NCBI GenBank assembly: GCA_023052935.1
Contig: CM041292.1
Span: forward strand, 146,816,439 to 146,880,438
From: Piezodorus guildinii
Lineage: Eukaryota > Arthropoda > Insecta > Hemiptera > Pentatomidae
Direction of reading: 5' to 3'
DNA: 64,000 bases
The notes beneath the pieces were generated by a model. It made no database searches, was not told the DNA's origin, and was given only the letters and a program-made list of their open reading frames with translations. Positions within the stretch are counted from its first letter, which is position 1. Each line of letters starts with the position of its first letter. Both the position numbers and the translations under genes were made by a program. Positions 10,340-22,900 of the stretch are shown piece after piece.

Positions 10340-10588
10340 GGGGTCACCTGTTGTGTAGTGGCTATCATAACAGCGCTCTAATGCGCAACGTCGCAGATTC
10401 AAGCCCGACACATGGTTCAAGGATTAAAGAATCCTTGGTTGATCCGTCTTCGTAAGGGACGTAACATGGCCAGAACGATGTCAGGTACTCGTTAAAGATC
10501 CCAATAATAATTAAGCCTGGATAGAAAAAGTTTAAGGCTTCCACTGTAGCACAGGAGCATAAAAGTGACGTTAAATTAAAAATAAACA
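10340..10588 (+). mobile_element. SINE-1 copy with tRNA-like head
   Basis: The head has an A-box-like tgtagtggctatc and a B box agattcaagcc (about 10394-10404). The body is shared with 40565-40835: the gaatccttggttga block, cgtaagggacgtaa, the gttaaagatcc block, taagcctggat, the tagcac...cataaa block, and a ttaaattaaaaataaac tail. An 8-bp duplication, aactaaat, at 10332-10339 and 10589-10596 marks the ends. Confidence 0.75.
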
Positions 10589-10596
10589 AACTAAAT

Positions 10597-12229
10597 TAAT
10601 AAATGAATTCATTTCTAGATAATTAAATAAACCCTTCATTCAATTCTTGAAACCAATGCCGCTAAAACTATTACTTAAAGATATTAGTCGTTTTAAATTC
10701 CGAACTGTTATCATTACTCTTTCTAAACAGTTTTTTTCTTAGTCGATCACCTGTGTTTATCACCAAAATGAAAAAAAAAGAAAAAAAAGTATAATGATTC
10801 CTCACAGATTAGCTCACCTCCAACATAAACACGTCTATTCCAGGCAATCATTTCATAAATCTCCATAATCTCTTTATTCTGGATATTATTAGAGAACCCT
10901 CTATCCATCGCATTTCCTAGACACCAATCCATTATTCTTTTAGTTCCACATTCCTCCTTTAAGATCTGAAAGACAGAGCCTACTTCCTAATCGCTCTTCT
11001 ATCATAATATTAGAGAGATTAGAAACATTTCGAAACTGTTTTTATAATAAATCTATTTCTTTATACTGATTAATGTAGCCTTCATATTTAGCTAAAATCC
11101 ACGTAAACCAGTAGTACCTACGAAATTAATAAAAAAATTTAAATTAAAGAAAACGTTGACAAATATGGGATAACAACACTTAGTGTTTAAATTACAGATA
11201 ATTGTTAATTTTAATTGCAATTTGTTTAAGCGAAATGGCCTTATAGACCAGGCAAATATAATTTTCTCTCAACTTGGCCCACATTTCCTTTCTTCCCACC
11301 TCTTTATTCTTTCAGACTGCACACTTTCCTCGCTCCATACTCTCCCATTCTCACTTTTTGGCACCCACAAGGACCTTTATCTTTCCTAATTTTTCGCTAT
11401 ATTTATCTCTATTGAGGCAATCCTTATTTGAGATTCCCAATTTCACTGCTTCTTTCCTCATCTGCTGAACGTACACCCTTCCTTTCTCCCTCCCTCCTCC
11501 CCGGGCTTCTTTATACAACACATTTTCCCAAAGATCTCCCTCCTTATTTATTCTGCTCGCGCTCATCTTTACCATATGACCGCATAAACGCAGCCTCCTT
11601 ATTGCAATTGCTTAGCACAAATAATTATTAGTAACACAGAGCATTGATTAATTATTTAAGATTTGATTAATTTATTGTAATATTACAATTCTCTCCGAGT
11701 CATTGTACTAATTACCGTACTACCTTGACCTTAAACGTAATGAATTGTGAAGAATTTATAAATAAATACTGTTTTTGAAATTTTGTCGATAATATTATAT
11801 AAATAAAAATTATTATCATGCATATTTTCGCACTCTGTGATTTCATCTTTTTATAACCTGAACTTATAATAAGATCTTTTTCTCTCTTAGTTTAGAGTTC
11901 TTTTTTTTTTTTTTTTTTTTTTCTTTTTTAGTTTTTGGAAAAGATAGCTATTAGCTGACAGATACATCGATTATCTATATTTTATTATCACTGTTGGGTC
12001 ATCATTGGGTACCTTTTATTCGAAAATAGTGCTCATTCTGAAGTTTTAGAAGAAGATTATTACAGATAATAAAGCTAAAAAAGCTCAATTAAATCATTTC
12101 CGAATTACGACTAACAATTGTAAGAAATTCAGGTTAGTTTATACCTAAAAGTACAAATTATGTAAAAAGTGTTATTCGGAACACACTAGCAATATTTTTA
12201 TGGACGGTATATAACGTATATTGATCACA
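10597..12229. other. unassigned DNA with pyrimidine-rich patch and poly(T)
   Basis: A C/T-rich patch covers about 11265-11580, open for short distances in several frames at once because of its biased composition. A run of about 23 T lies at about 11900-11922. No repeat-family match and no convincing protein similarity were found. Confidence 0.4.
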
Positions 12230-13085
12230 ACCCTGTACCTAAATAGTAATCCTCTAAAGTTTCACCCGACTGTCAGAAACCTGAGAGTAACCTTGGACCA
12301 AACTCTATTCTTCAAAAATCATATTTCCGAAATCTCCTGTCGTACCTTTTCCCCTTAAAGCGACTGTATTCTCTCCGTCACCTATTCCCGCATGAAACCT
12401 GAAAACTCCTCGTTAACTCTCTAATATTTCTCCACTTCGACTGTTGCTGTACAGTATACGATGGTGTTTCTTGGGATTCGGGGTAAAAATAAAACGCTTA
12501 ATTAATTGCTTTGTCCGATTCATCTTCGAGGTTCCTAGGTACACCTCCGTGTCCCGAATTTTATAGCGAGTTGATGAGGCTTTACCCCTCCAATCGTCGC
12601 AAATATTTCCTTGCATTCCTTTACAATGTTATCCAATCCCGCCTTCCATCATACATCTTCGACCTTCTACAATTCAAATCCTCTGTCCATTCCCGCTATA
12701 CACGCTCTAGACCTTCGATTTATAGACAGCGGCCCACCAATCTGCACATTTTGACAGATCGTTTCTTATCCGATCCTCAATCCTATGGAATTCTATTCCT
12801 CTTTCTATCCATCACTTCTACTCTCTTCCTACATTCAAATCCCGCTTATTCATTCATCTTATGACCATCAATTCAGAACAAAGTTGTAAATAAGACTATA
12901 TTTATTTTATTTTTGACTTTTTTGCGTATATCTGTTTTCGATTAGTTTTAGTTAACATGTTTATAAATAATTAATTACTCTTTATAAATAATTAATTCCT
13001 CTTAATGACTCTGAAGCCTAATTTATATATCATGTTAATTCTAAAGGGACTTGTCCCAGGATAATTAAGAATATATTTATTATTT
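12230..13085 (+). pseudogene. second LINE type: degenerate RT end and 3' region
   Basis: Near 12273-12345 the sequence reads TVRNLRVTLDQTLFFKNHI, the post-catalytic RT block seen in many non-LTR elements. Several frameshifts later (12511-12864) comes RRKYFLAFLYNVIQSRLPSY, a SRYTRSRP segment and a FLSDPQSYGILFL segment, which resembles LINE C-terminal domains. An AT-rich 3' region ends in gggacttgtcccaggata (about 13047-13064), also found at 25385-25410 and in reverse at 42670-42695. No YADD remains. It is clearly a different family from the LINE at 2545. I cannot name the clade. Confidence 0.6.
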
Positions 13086-13379
13086 ACTTATTTATATCTG
13101 CATGTATCCCATTCACTAAAACAAAACATTTTCTTTATAAACCGACGATTAGTAAATTCACCAGTCTCATAAACATATAAAGAGTCTCACTAACACAATT
13201 AGGAAATATTTAACCTACTATGACCTACCCATTAGCGATAAATTAATCAACAATATAAGGCAAATAGGTGAAACTAAATTAACGAAGACAGTTGTGATCT
13301 TTTGCCGAGTCATGCACAACACCATAGACAGCTATTACAGTACGTACATTCGCCCAGTTGGGAGTTCGTGCAGACCGGC

Positions 13380-13500
13380 ACACGATCTGCGCTGATTACA
13401 CTTCATAGCACTTTCACACCCCGAGGGGATCCCTTTGTTGTTCTGACCGGAGGGCACTTCCATCACAATGACATTTGTTGGGCGTTCTGCCCGAACAACT
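13380..13500 (+). pseudogene. LINE endonuclease scrap
   Basis: The frame contains HSTFTPRGDPFVVLTGG followed by HFHHNDICWAFCPNN. This matches the order of the APE-type endonuclease pair 'YTPP...' and 'GGDFNAHH..WG' of non-LTR retrotransposons, with the catalytic Asp and Asn replaced by His. The fragment is cut off on both sides. It differs from the LINE ORF2 at 3316, so it belongs to another family. Confidence 0.45.
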
Positions 13501-13694
13501 GATACTTAACTAGGGTTTAGGGGGCCGATTGACAATATCTAGCAAAATTAAAAACAATCACAAAAAAACAAAGAGGAAATTCTCCGCTTAAATATGGTAT
13601 AGGTTATTTTCAGCTGACTAAAAGCATAGAATCAAAGAAAATATTATGTTTAAAATCAGGTACGAAACCCCAAGAAATCCATTTTAGTGTAACA

Positions 13695-14440
13695 TATTAA
13701 AGCCCTCTACATACTTCCTCATTATACAGCTACCTCACAGACAGATCTTTCATAATAATCACAATATTCCCTATACGTTTTTCACAGACCGTGTTTCACT
13801 TGTGTATTATCAGTCAATAACGATCCACTTGTTGCCTCCCAAACCCTTCCATCCCTCATCCGAGACCTTGAGTTATGGTATCAGATTTGGAGTATAAAAA
13901 TCAATTCCAATAAATCCCAGCAAATTAACCTTCACCCTAAGTCGTAAACTTATATCCTTTATTGATATTTCACTTGTCACGGTTCAACAGATCCGATACA
14001 TATGACTCTATCTTGACAAACGTCTAACATGGAATCCTCATACAAGACTAATCGGACAAGAAACTGCCTAAAGTTTTCGACTACTTGAAAAATTACTAAA
14101 GAAACACTCAAACCTTCCACTGAACTAATAAAGGCTAATCTACATGACTATCATAAGGCCAAAATCATCGAATTCTTCTTTTATCCAATCCTGACAATCC
14201 AAAACCCATCGTAAATTCCTTAATGTTCCTTACTTCGTAACGAAAAACAAATCCATTATGACCTTAATGTTCCATAAGTTGGTCAATTGGCCCAAATCAG
14301 GTTCCATTCCTGTAATGACAAACTCCATTCTCACTCTAATACACTAGTTTCAGTCTTAAATTCATGATAATCATCCTAGGCTTTTTATAAAAAGATTTCG
14401 AGTGCCGCCATCGGGTCATTTCTCTACGTGTGTATCATGG
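13695..14440 (+). pseudogene. old Jockey-like LINE fragment lacking the RT catalytic site
   Basis: Nucleotide similarity to the LINE at 2545-6149 is obvious in blocks: ctacatacttcct, then a ttgaacagatccg-like block, cttgacaaacgtctaac, tggaatcctcatac, then ccttacttcgtaac. It starts at the position equivalent to about 5122. It jumps from the equivalent of about 5225 to about 5325, which removes GVPQGS and YADD. Many frameshifts and stops are present. Confidence 0.75.
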
Positions 14441-14718
14441 CATTTCACAGTTATATTTACTTGAAGAATTATTAAAACAGATGCAAATTTAATAAATATA
14501 TTTATAAATAACTGAAAAACTAATTCGACAGATATTTCTTTTAACTATTGAATGAGCAAAGATTAACGGTCAAAATTAATAGAATTTTTGAAAGAAAACA
14601 CCACTTTACAGCTACACTATTAATAAAATTACATGCAAGAGAAAGTACCTTAAAAAAATTTTGGTCTCAAGACATTGAAGTTCTTAGAAGCCGGAATGGC
14701 CTTTAATTTCCTACGGCA

Positions 14719-15163
14719 ACTGATTGAGTATCATGAGCATCGTAATGGCTTCATTTTATCATTTTGGCTTTCAGTGTTTTTTTAATACCTTATTCTTTGA
14801 AAAGAAATATTGTCTTTGAATTTCACTTTGTTTTTAAACTGAAGATTATTCCTCATTTATTATTTGTCTGTATTCTTAATTTTTTTAAGTTAGAGATCTA
14901 AATTAATGTTTGTATTAAATTTATTGAATGTCCTACATTTGATGATGGAACGTCAGCAGAGTCACTGTAATTGCCCCGAGGATGACTTATATTAATAATT
15001 TTTTATTTATTGTTAAGTAGTAAAATTCAATGGCTAACTAAAGCCTTTCACAAGTAAGAAAATAAATAATTTAAAAAAATAAGAAATTAATAAATAATTA
15101 AAAAAACACTGAAAGCCAAAATGATAAAACGAGGCTATTATGATGCTCATGATAGTCAGTCAG
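14719..15163. mobile_element. TIR-bearing non-autonomous element (MITE-like)
   Basis: About 65 bp at 14719-14784 (from actgattgagtatcatgagc to gctttcagtgttttttt) is repeated in reverse at 15099-15163, with roughly one mismatch in six. The inside, about 315 bp, is AT-rich and non-coding. The right end continues into a short (CAGT)n run, so the exact limit and target duplication are unclear. No transposase remains, and the superfamily is unknown. Confidence 0.6.
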
Positions 15164-16672
15164 TCAGTCAGTTTGATATCTTTAGTGCACATGAAATAAA
15201 TAAGAGAATAAGAAGTGTTTATTTGTAACTTTTTAAATCTCAGGGTTGATATTTCGTTTTATTGTGATGAGTATATGATTTTGTTAAATTCAAATATTAT
15301 TATTATTAAAATTGATTACACGTATATTAATTGTATATGTCAAAAGACCTGACTCGAGGTAAATTATATTCTTGTTCATTGTAAGAGAGAACAAAATGGT
15401 CCTAAATGTAATTAGTCATTAATAAAATGTATTCTATTCTAGTCTGAACATCACAGAATCACAGCAATTTAATGTTTACAAGCGGAGGGGTCGAAGGTGA
15501 CCTCTAGGATTCCTTTCATGAAAAGTAAATCCTTATTCTGATTTATTTTATTTTATAATTTTTTAAAAAAATATTTTATTTAACATATATAAAGATACAG
15601 TATACATTTCAAACTGTACACATAGAAGAAGTAATCTTGCATCTTTCCTCCTCCAAATTTTACAAATAAATAAATTTATAAGGATTAATTACTAACATAA
15701 TTCTGTTTTGGCTTAATTAACATATCAAATTTCTAATTAGGCTCGCAATGATAGCTTCTGATACGCGGATGCGATTTGTAACGCTGAACACCTCTTAAAA
15801 AAAAAAAAAAAATGGATTAAGAGCTTGGACAAAACGGGTCCACTGTTCCGAAACGAATTTATCGAGACAGATAAAATATAGCGACAACGGGTAGAAACAC
15901 ATAAATTATAACCGGATCGAAGAACAAATAACTAATGAATTCTCAATCAGCCATTGAAAGGAAACAATAAATACAAATATTATCTATGATATAATATACA
16001 TATATTATTTATAATCTAAAATATGACAAATTAGCCTAGTGGAATATAATGGAACTTATATTGTTATCCTTACGAGATCTGCATATATGAGCTCGAGCCG
16101 CCTGATGGATGGCCTGTAGTGAAATAACATCTCATTACCATAACTGACACATTATACTCTCCTTGCATCTTAATTGTCTCAATTATCCGATTATAACAGT
16201 TCCCGGCTTTATTCAAAGCTATATCTTGGAAGGTAATAAAGTATTTAATTAATAGTTTTCGTATTATGTAATTAGTAGTAAAACAGTACTTCCAGCTAAA
16301 GAACGGAAAATTGACTAGGCTTTCTAGCGTATAAGGTAAAGAATGGAAAATATACGACTCTTCCTAACGTTTATTCGGTATCTAGTATTGTATAAGACAC
16401 AGAGCAAACATAATGGATTCGTCATTAAAATAATGAGTGAAAGCTAAAAGGAACGGGATTCTGGCACAATAAAGCCATAAAAACAAGTCTATTCTCATTC
16501 CTGAGTTTCTATTTTTGTTTAATGGTTGGATTATTTAATTAGATATAGCCCGCTTGAACTCGATAAGCTATAGTATCATTTGCCATTTCAGTTGAACAGT
16601 GCTTTTTGAAACACTTAACACGACTAAGAACTATACAAACTGTATTTTTAAACGTTTGTATAAAGAGAAATA
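15164..16672. other. AT-rich stretch without recognisable genes
   Basis: Only low-complexity sequence was found, with a run of A at about 15797-15811. No open frame above background and no family matches. Confidence 0.45.
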
Positions 16673-16685
16673 CTTAAAAATAATA

Positions 16686-16954
16686 CTGGAAGGAATCAGT
16701 CCGGGTGGCGGTCATTAAATGAAACAACTAAATAGTTTCAACTATTTTATTGTTTGCCAACGTTTCAACCCCCTTTGTGGGTGATCATCAGGACGCATGG
16801 TCGGAGAATGGAAACTCATGATGACCCACAAAGGGGGTCGAAACGTTGGCAAACAATAAAATAGTTGAAACTATTTAGTTGTTTCATTTAATGACCGCCA
16901 CCCGGACTAATTCCTTCCAGTAATTCTCAACGGTCAACTAATTACATCCACAAT
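16686..16954. mobile_element. intact foldback element, family A (copy A3), with TSD
   Basis: Near-perfect inverted arms of about 105 bp span 16686-16790 and 16815-16920, running inward from ctggaaggaatcagtccggg. They flank a short centre of about 25 bp. Both arms carry the CTGATGA/CATGATGA...GGGTCGAAACG core. On the right an asymmetric tail of about 34 bp, containing ttctcaacggtcaac, follows the arm. A 13-bp duplication, cttaaaaataata, is exact at 16673-16685 and 16955-16967. No protein is encoded. Confidence 0.85.
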
Positions 16955-17084
16955 CTTAAAAATAATAATTCATAGTATTGTCTTTGAAGGATCCGTACTT
17001 CTTCAACTATAAATGGATCTGTATTTAACATTTATTTATTTAAGTGAACATTTAAATTAATTTTTGGTAAACATATTTGTAAGG

Positions 17085-17425
17085 TCATGATAAGTGACGA
17101 TAATTTCCAATAGGCACAGTACTCATTTAGGAAAATTTAACAGGAAACGCAAATATATTTTTTTTACCATATTAATAACTTCATTATAACATGTTTAAGG
17201 AAATATTTGCTAATGATTTAGAACAGGATTAAATTAGGTAAAAGTGAAATTTTTTTAAAAGCTGAAGTTTTCAAATCCGTATATAAAGTGCGCTATTTAA
17301 TTTTTAGAAAAATGAACTCGAATTTTGATGAAATTAAACTATAAAAAAAGTCAAAATATCAATTTCGTAAAAAAAAAAATGTCTATATTACCTTATAGAA
17401 ATCAGCGTTTCAATCTCTAAGATCC
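17085..17425. mobile_element. older copy of MITE family R2
   Basis: Aligned with 61801-62191, this region shares the order of blocks: a tttccaataggcac start, an aaatttaacaggaaacgc block, an accatattaataac block and the end aatttcgtaaaa...ccttatagaaatcagcgtttcaatctct. Similarity is patchy and the TIRs have decayed. Confidence 0.55.
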
Positions 17426-17667
17426 CTATTAAGTTCGATGTAAAGGAATAAATTATGATCTGTTCTAACCAGACTCGAACCTAGGATGCCGAGGAGATCA
17501 GTATCTTCACTTAAGTATTCCAAAAAATAATATAAACACTTTTTTTTTTTTTTTAATTAAATAACTTTTAAATCATAATGAAATATTTACACAAATAAAT
17601 TGAAACAATATTCGTTTATGTAAAACTGAAGTTGGTTGCAAGACTTTGCAACTAATCAGAAGATAAC

Positions 17668-17669
<2 letters not shown>

Positions 17670-17761
<92 letters not shown>
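17670..17761. repeat. (TA)n microsatellite, about 90 bp
   Basis: An uninterrupted alternating TA run. Confidence 0.97.
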
Positions 17762-17763
<2 letters not shown>

Positions 17764-19044
17764 CTCATGATCACTGTAATAGATTAATTAATAGTTGAAT
17801 ATATGATGAAACTATAAATTTATTATAAAATAATGATCACTCCGTATCTTAGTTTTATATGTTATATGTGCTTAGCGTATCTGTACATTTATTTAAAACA
17901 GTATAAAATACGTAATTAGCTTTAAGAAGACTTTTGGAAGAATAAACTGGATGTAATATAATGCTATCGAATCGCGAAAATGCATATATTAAACTCTTTC
18001 ATTGATTTAAATAATGTGAAAAAAGTATATTCGATGTGTGGTGTGCCACCGTGTTTAATTTTCTAAAAGACGTTTAAATGTTTCTGAGGTGAAAAAGGAG
18101 CTATACTACAAAGAAACGGATAATGGTGTGCGGAAAACAGGTAATAATTGCTGGAGAAGTTGCCGACTCTGACCGACCCTTCGTAGGGGGTGGCTCAGGT
18201 CCATTGTGTTTTTAAGGGTCCTTTCCACATGTCCACCGCCCTTCACAATAGTTTTTGGGAGCTTCCCTAAAAACTTTTTTCTTCCCTTTAAAAAATATTC
18301 TTTCTTCAAGAGCAAGATCGTTACGCATGTTCTAGTTTGAATAGGATCAAATTGTTATGTACTTATCATGTGAAGTGTAGTTGACCGAAATTGACTTAAG
18401 AAAAGCGTGTTATGGAATTTCCGTAAAAATTGTTCATCAAAACAATTAATACTGAATTAAAACAACATTACGTTATATACAGTGTAATCATGAAGAATTA
18501 AATAATAATATATTTAGTTGTTAGTAAGATTTATTTATCCTCTTTTTCTTCTTGTACAATCTTGCCCAACACGTCCAGTGATTTAAGAAAACAAAGGATA
18601 CTTGGAAATGATGGAGAGAGCTTAATGGCCCAACAGCTTGACTCTGTAGATAACTTGTTCGGACTTTCAAACAAGTAAATAGATGGAATTTATTAATAAT
18701 TTATTTTTCCCATCTACTTTAGGCATCATGGAAGTGAAAAGTTCCATGAATAAATACTTAGTACTTCTGATTCGGTAGATTGAGCTACAATTTTTTTTCG
18801 AAGCAACAGGCACGATTGCAACATAATTGAGATGTTTGATTTAGTTCTTGTTAAGGTAGTACGTTTTTCTTTTTACGATTAAACAAAAGCATACCAGCCA
18901 GGTTTAATATCTATAAAGGCTGCTTAAGTCTTGCCTAGGATTGACTACACAGGAAAATCACATTAATTATGTAGCTAGGGATAATATAAAAGACCATTTG
19001 GTAGGTCATAGAATACATAAATAGTAGTTGAATCACTTGGTTTG
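17762..19044. other. unassigned, with a GC-richer patch at 18110-18290
   Basis: The patch includes tgaccgacccttcgta and a 69-codon minus-strand frame rich in Lys, Arg and Leu that matches nothing I know. The rest is AT-rich and empty. Confidence 0.35.
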
Positions 19045-19923
19045 AAAAAATCTGATGCGTGCAACAAACGCCTTTCACTTACTGCGGTTGTTAAAATCAT
19101 TTGCGAAATATTAAATACAGTTAAAGTTTAAAGAATTATATCCAGTTTCGTTGGAAAAATAGGTTTTATATTAAATAATACAACAATATAAAATTGTTAT
19201 TCCTGAAATCACTTAATTTTATGCCCTGTTCGTCAGTTAACGTTACCTTCCTCAACTTTGTATATGAGATAAAATGTTTTATAAAATCTTTAGCTTTCCA
19301 ACTATATATAATAATATCATCTATATACCTTTTTGTATTTTCCGACTAAAAAAAAAAAAAAAAAAAAAAAAAACATAAAAATTATGTTTACTCCTTTCTC
19401 CTTTAGATCATTATTAAGTTTCTTTACTAATTAACGATGATAACAAGCCTATATGGTTAATCTTTTTTAATCTGAACTTAAAAAATTTGAAGAAAATTTA
19501 AAATATCAGCAATTAAGTCCGGTCGGAATATTTCAATCAGAATGAAACCTAAATCGTATAACCATTTAAAGTTTACATCTACAGGGTGAATTTACTCAAA
19601 ACCGTTTTTGAGAAAATCCTAAGAAGATATAAAATGTACAGTATAAAGTAGCCCTTGCGGTATGCCGATTTTAGTGAACAATTGATTATGAAATTATTAT
19701 AGGTGGAATAGTCAGGAATCAGTCATTTTGTGAAAAGTTTTTAATTTTGCCAACGTTTCGGCTCAGCTTGTGAGCCATCATCAGGGCATTACTGACCCAT
19801 GTCCAAGCATAAACAGTTTAAAACAGATTCCTGACTATTCCACCTATAATAGTTTCTACAGTCGACTATACATCCTCAATATGATTATGAAATTATGTAT
19901 TTAATATACAGATAAGTGAAAGT
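19045..19923 (+). repeat. repeat family R1, copy a, containing foldback B1
   Basis: The start aaaaaatctgatgcgtgcaa with ctttcactta, and the end taagtgaaagt (19913-19923), agree with the copy at 53462-54305. Shared inner blocks include taaaatctttagctttcc, ctcctttctcctttag, the gtccggtcgg block and gagaaaatcctaag. The foldback B1 at 19698-19881 was inserted later. No protein is recognisable. Confidence 0.65.
19698..19881. mobile_element. foldback element, family B (copy B1), with 15-bp TSD
   Basis: The exact duplication tgattatgaaattat at 19683-19697 and 19882-19896 fixes the ends. The left arm is ataggtggaatagtcaggaa...tttcggctcagc and the short right arm is gattcctgactattccacct. A tail of about 36 bp then ends in catcctcaat. 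The minus-strand core (19752-19784) is CTGATGAT, a 6-bp perfect stem GGCTCA/TGAGCC, then GAAACG. The right arm has lost its core. Confidence 0.85.
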
Positions 19924-22900
19924 TAAAATAACAAGTCCATTTTTGAAGACCTTAATCGTAGGGCGTGTTAAAGGATCTTAGAGTTTGGGATTCGGAAACG
20001 GCTACGATTTTAATTCAGCCGAATTATTTATTTCGAAGTAGACAGTGAATAAATCTCGAATTCTAACTGTGGCCAGAATAGATTAGTTTCTATTTCGAAG
20101 TTCTGTTTTTTCATCCCTGTTTTGAGAACATAGCTATGTGGTAATAAAGTTAAATCTTTTGTCTGTTAAGTTAGCCAAGAAGAAATAAAATTTAATTAAG
20201 TTAAAGAACGCTCCTTACTGCCCTTCCAACGTTGAGGACAACGTTTAGTTGGAACTTACATGCCAAAGTATGAAATCCCATTCTCAAAGCATTAGGATTT
20301 ATGGCTTTTGAATTCCACGCTATTTATTAGGGCAGTTACAAAACTAGATAAAACAGAGCCGCTAGGACGAACGGGCATCTGTTAAAGGTCTAAGTCATTA
20401 CAGTTCTTAAAAACCTCGACAGCTCTTCCCAGCAATCACTCCGTATCCCTCTTTCTCACTCTTCATCCCTCCCCCTCCTCCCTCCATATCCCTCCTCACT
20501 CCCGACACACTAAGCCTTAGTCATTGTCGTAGACTCCCACCGTCCATTAGCCCACCATTTTTTGTCCATCCTCCGGTCACACTGATTTCCGAAACAAACT
20601 GATTCCATCCTATCACCTCAGAGGCTGGCCTCATCCAGTCTTCCTTTTTATTATTCTTCCTTTGTCAGCTGATTGAGGTTTTGTGCCGGGAGAAAACCAC
20701 TCTGTTAATTGCACATTGTTTATCAGACTTTTACTAATCTCACTAAATAGATTTCTGGAATGGAAAAAGTGACAAAGAAAAACAAAAATCAAGTGATGCT
20801 GTTTTACAAAGTTATTAAGATATGAGTAAATAACAACAAAACACAGAATCCTAAGGTTTGTTGATGGATGGAGATAGTACTCTGCGATGGATTATTGAAC
20901 CATATGAAATGAACGTTTGAAAGGTTTTAAATGAAAAAAAAATATTATTAGTTTTTGAATATATTGATATTCATTGATTATATAACTAAGATATACGATT
21001 TCGCTAATTGAGATCAGAAATGCCAAATTAGTGTATGTATGGGTGTATGATTTGCCGGATGATTTCATATTTATTGCTAAGCAAATCTGTTCAATAGTCC
21101 TCAAATGATGAGGATTTACTAAATGCAACTGAAGTATTTATTCACCTTTAACTGTTTAATAAGTCTATGAGCATCAATAATTGTATTCCGGAATAATATT
21201 TTCTAATGTAAATACAAGTGCATTCAGATTTCATTCATAATTATTTAAGAATTTCTCCAAAGTAATTAGTTCATTGCAATAATTCTAGATTTTGTTTTAT
21301 TTATTGACCGTGCTGGATGGATTTAGTAGCAGTCAAATTTGAGTGATTAAAAAAAGTGAAGAAAAACATGAAAATAAAATTAATCAGAAATACTTGTTCA
21401 ATATAGAGATTAAGAATAATATTGATTCCTTTTTGGATTAAAAATGTTTGTAGTTTTACTATTAAATGCTAAATAGGTGTAAAAGAAAATTAATATGTAT
21501 GGGAGAAGATACTACGCATCTAAAGAAATGCATATAAATTTAGAAATATTATAAGAATCTGTTTTGTATAAGGAATACCAAATTATAATTTTATTTTTAT
21601 TTCAAATCACTCTTAAAATCGGACAATTCTTTATATCTTTTGTTTATAATTTTTTTCTTTTATTCTTTTAGCTGCTATTGCGATTAAAATTACTATTTAA
21701 CAATTTAAAAAGAAAAATAACAGGTTTAAGAATATGTATTCTATACATAATATTACTTAGTTGAAATGAAGTGAGGTTTGTGAGCTCTGGGAAAAACAAC
21801 AGAAACATCAATTAAAAAGTATTTTATTAAAAAATACTTCTTAGCCCGAATGAAATGTCATGGAAGTCAAGAGAGTAATAAAAAAAAACAGATGCAGCAG
21901 GGATTTTTAGCCTTTTTTTAAAGCAACAAGCGTATAATAGAATTTTTTTCTCGAAAAGAAAGATTATAAAGCAGGATACTAATTTCAATAACCAGTAGAT
22001 AGGTATAGAATGTTAGAAAAACTTTTATTAGTTTATTCTATTTGGTTAATCTTTGAAATTCTAAAGTGCATTTTCTGAGATAATTAGCTATTCTATATTC
22101 AAGAAACTAATTAAATACAAGCGTAAATGGGAAAATAATAATTAATGAAATATTGATTAACTCAAGCTCAATTAACTTGCTATAAAATTAGCGGTTCCGT
22201 GAACTAAGCAATACTATTAAATGAATGCATTAGACCCCCTGGCTCAGTACTTTCTAAGCCCTAAGGAGATGCATCTCGAGAGCTCATTGCACCAGCCTGA
22301 CCTCGGTGTGCAAGTCACCAGGTGCAGCAATCTTCACTCCTAGTCCCTATATAACACTTCATTACTGCACTGTTCTTTAGTTAGCTTGAATAACAGAAAA
22401 GGGGTACTTCTGAATGGAAAATACATGACTGTAAGAAAATTAATTGGACTAAATACTATATGAAAAAAAAAAAAAAAAAAAAAAAGCAATGGATCAGGCA
22501 TAGTAATATTTATTGTTTTATATATTTACTGACAATCAGTGGCCAGTCCCTGCCTCACACGGGTGCAATTTGAGTAGATGTCATTCATTTAAAAAAACAA
22601 AAACAACAACACTGTTTAACCGATTCAGGGTTTCTCGCTTTAGGATTTTTAGTTTATCGTAACAAAAATTGAACTTAGCAAGACATTATTATAAAGTTTA
22701 GTCATTATTATATTTAATTATCGGAAGAAAAGTGAAATATGAATTATTCAATCAATTTAAATTGGTTCAGTTTATTTGTTTGTTATTTAAGCTAAAACCT
22801 AGATTACATCAAATTAAATCTTCACATATAATGAAAACTTTATTGCAGTGTATGTTTTAAAAAACTAAATATTTAAAATACATTTAAAAATTTTAATTAC

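Noticed and set aside
11183..11631. overlapping Ser/Leu/Phe-rich and Lys/Glu-rich frames
   Set aside because: They arise from a C/T-rich patch that opens several frames on both strands at once; no motifs.
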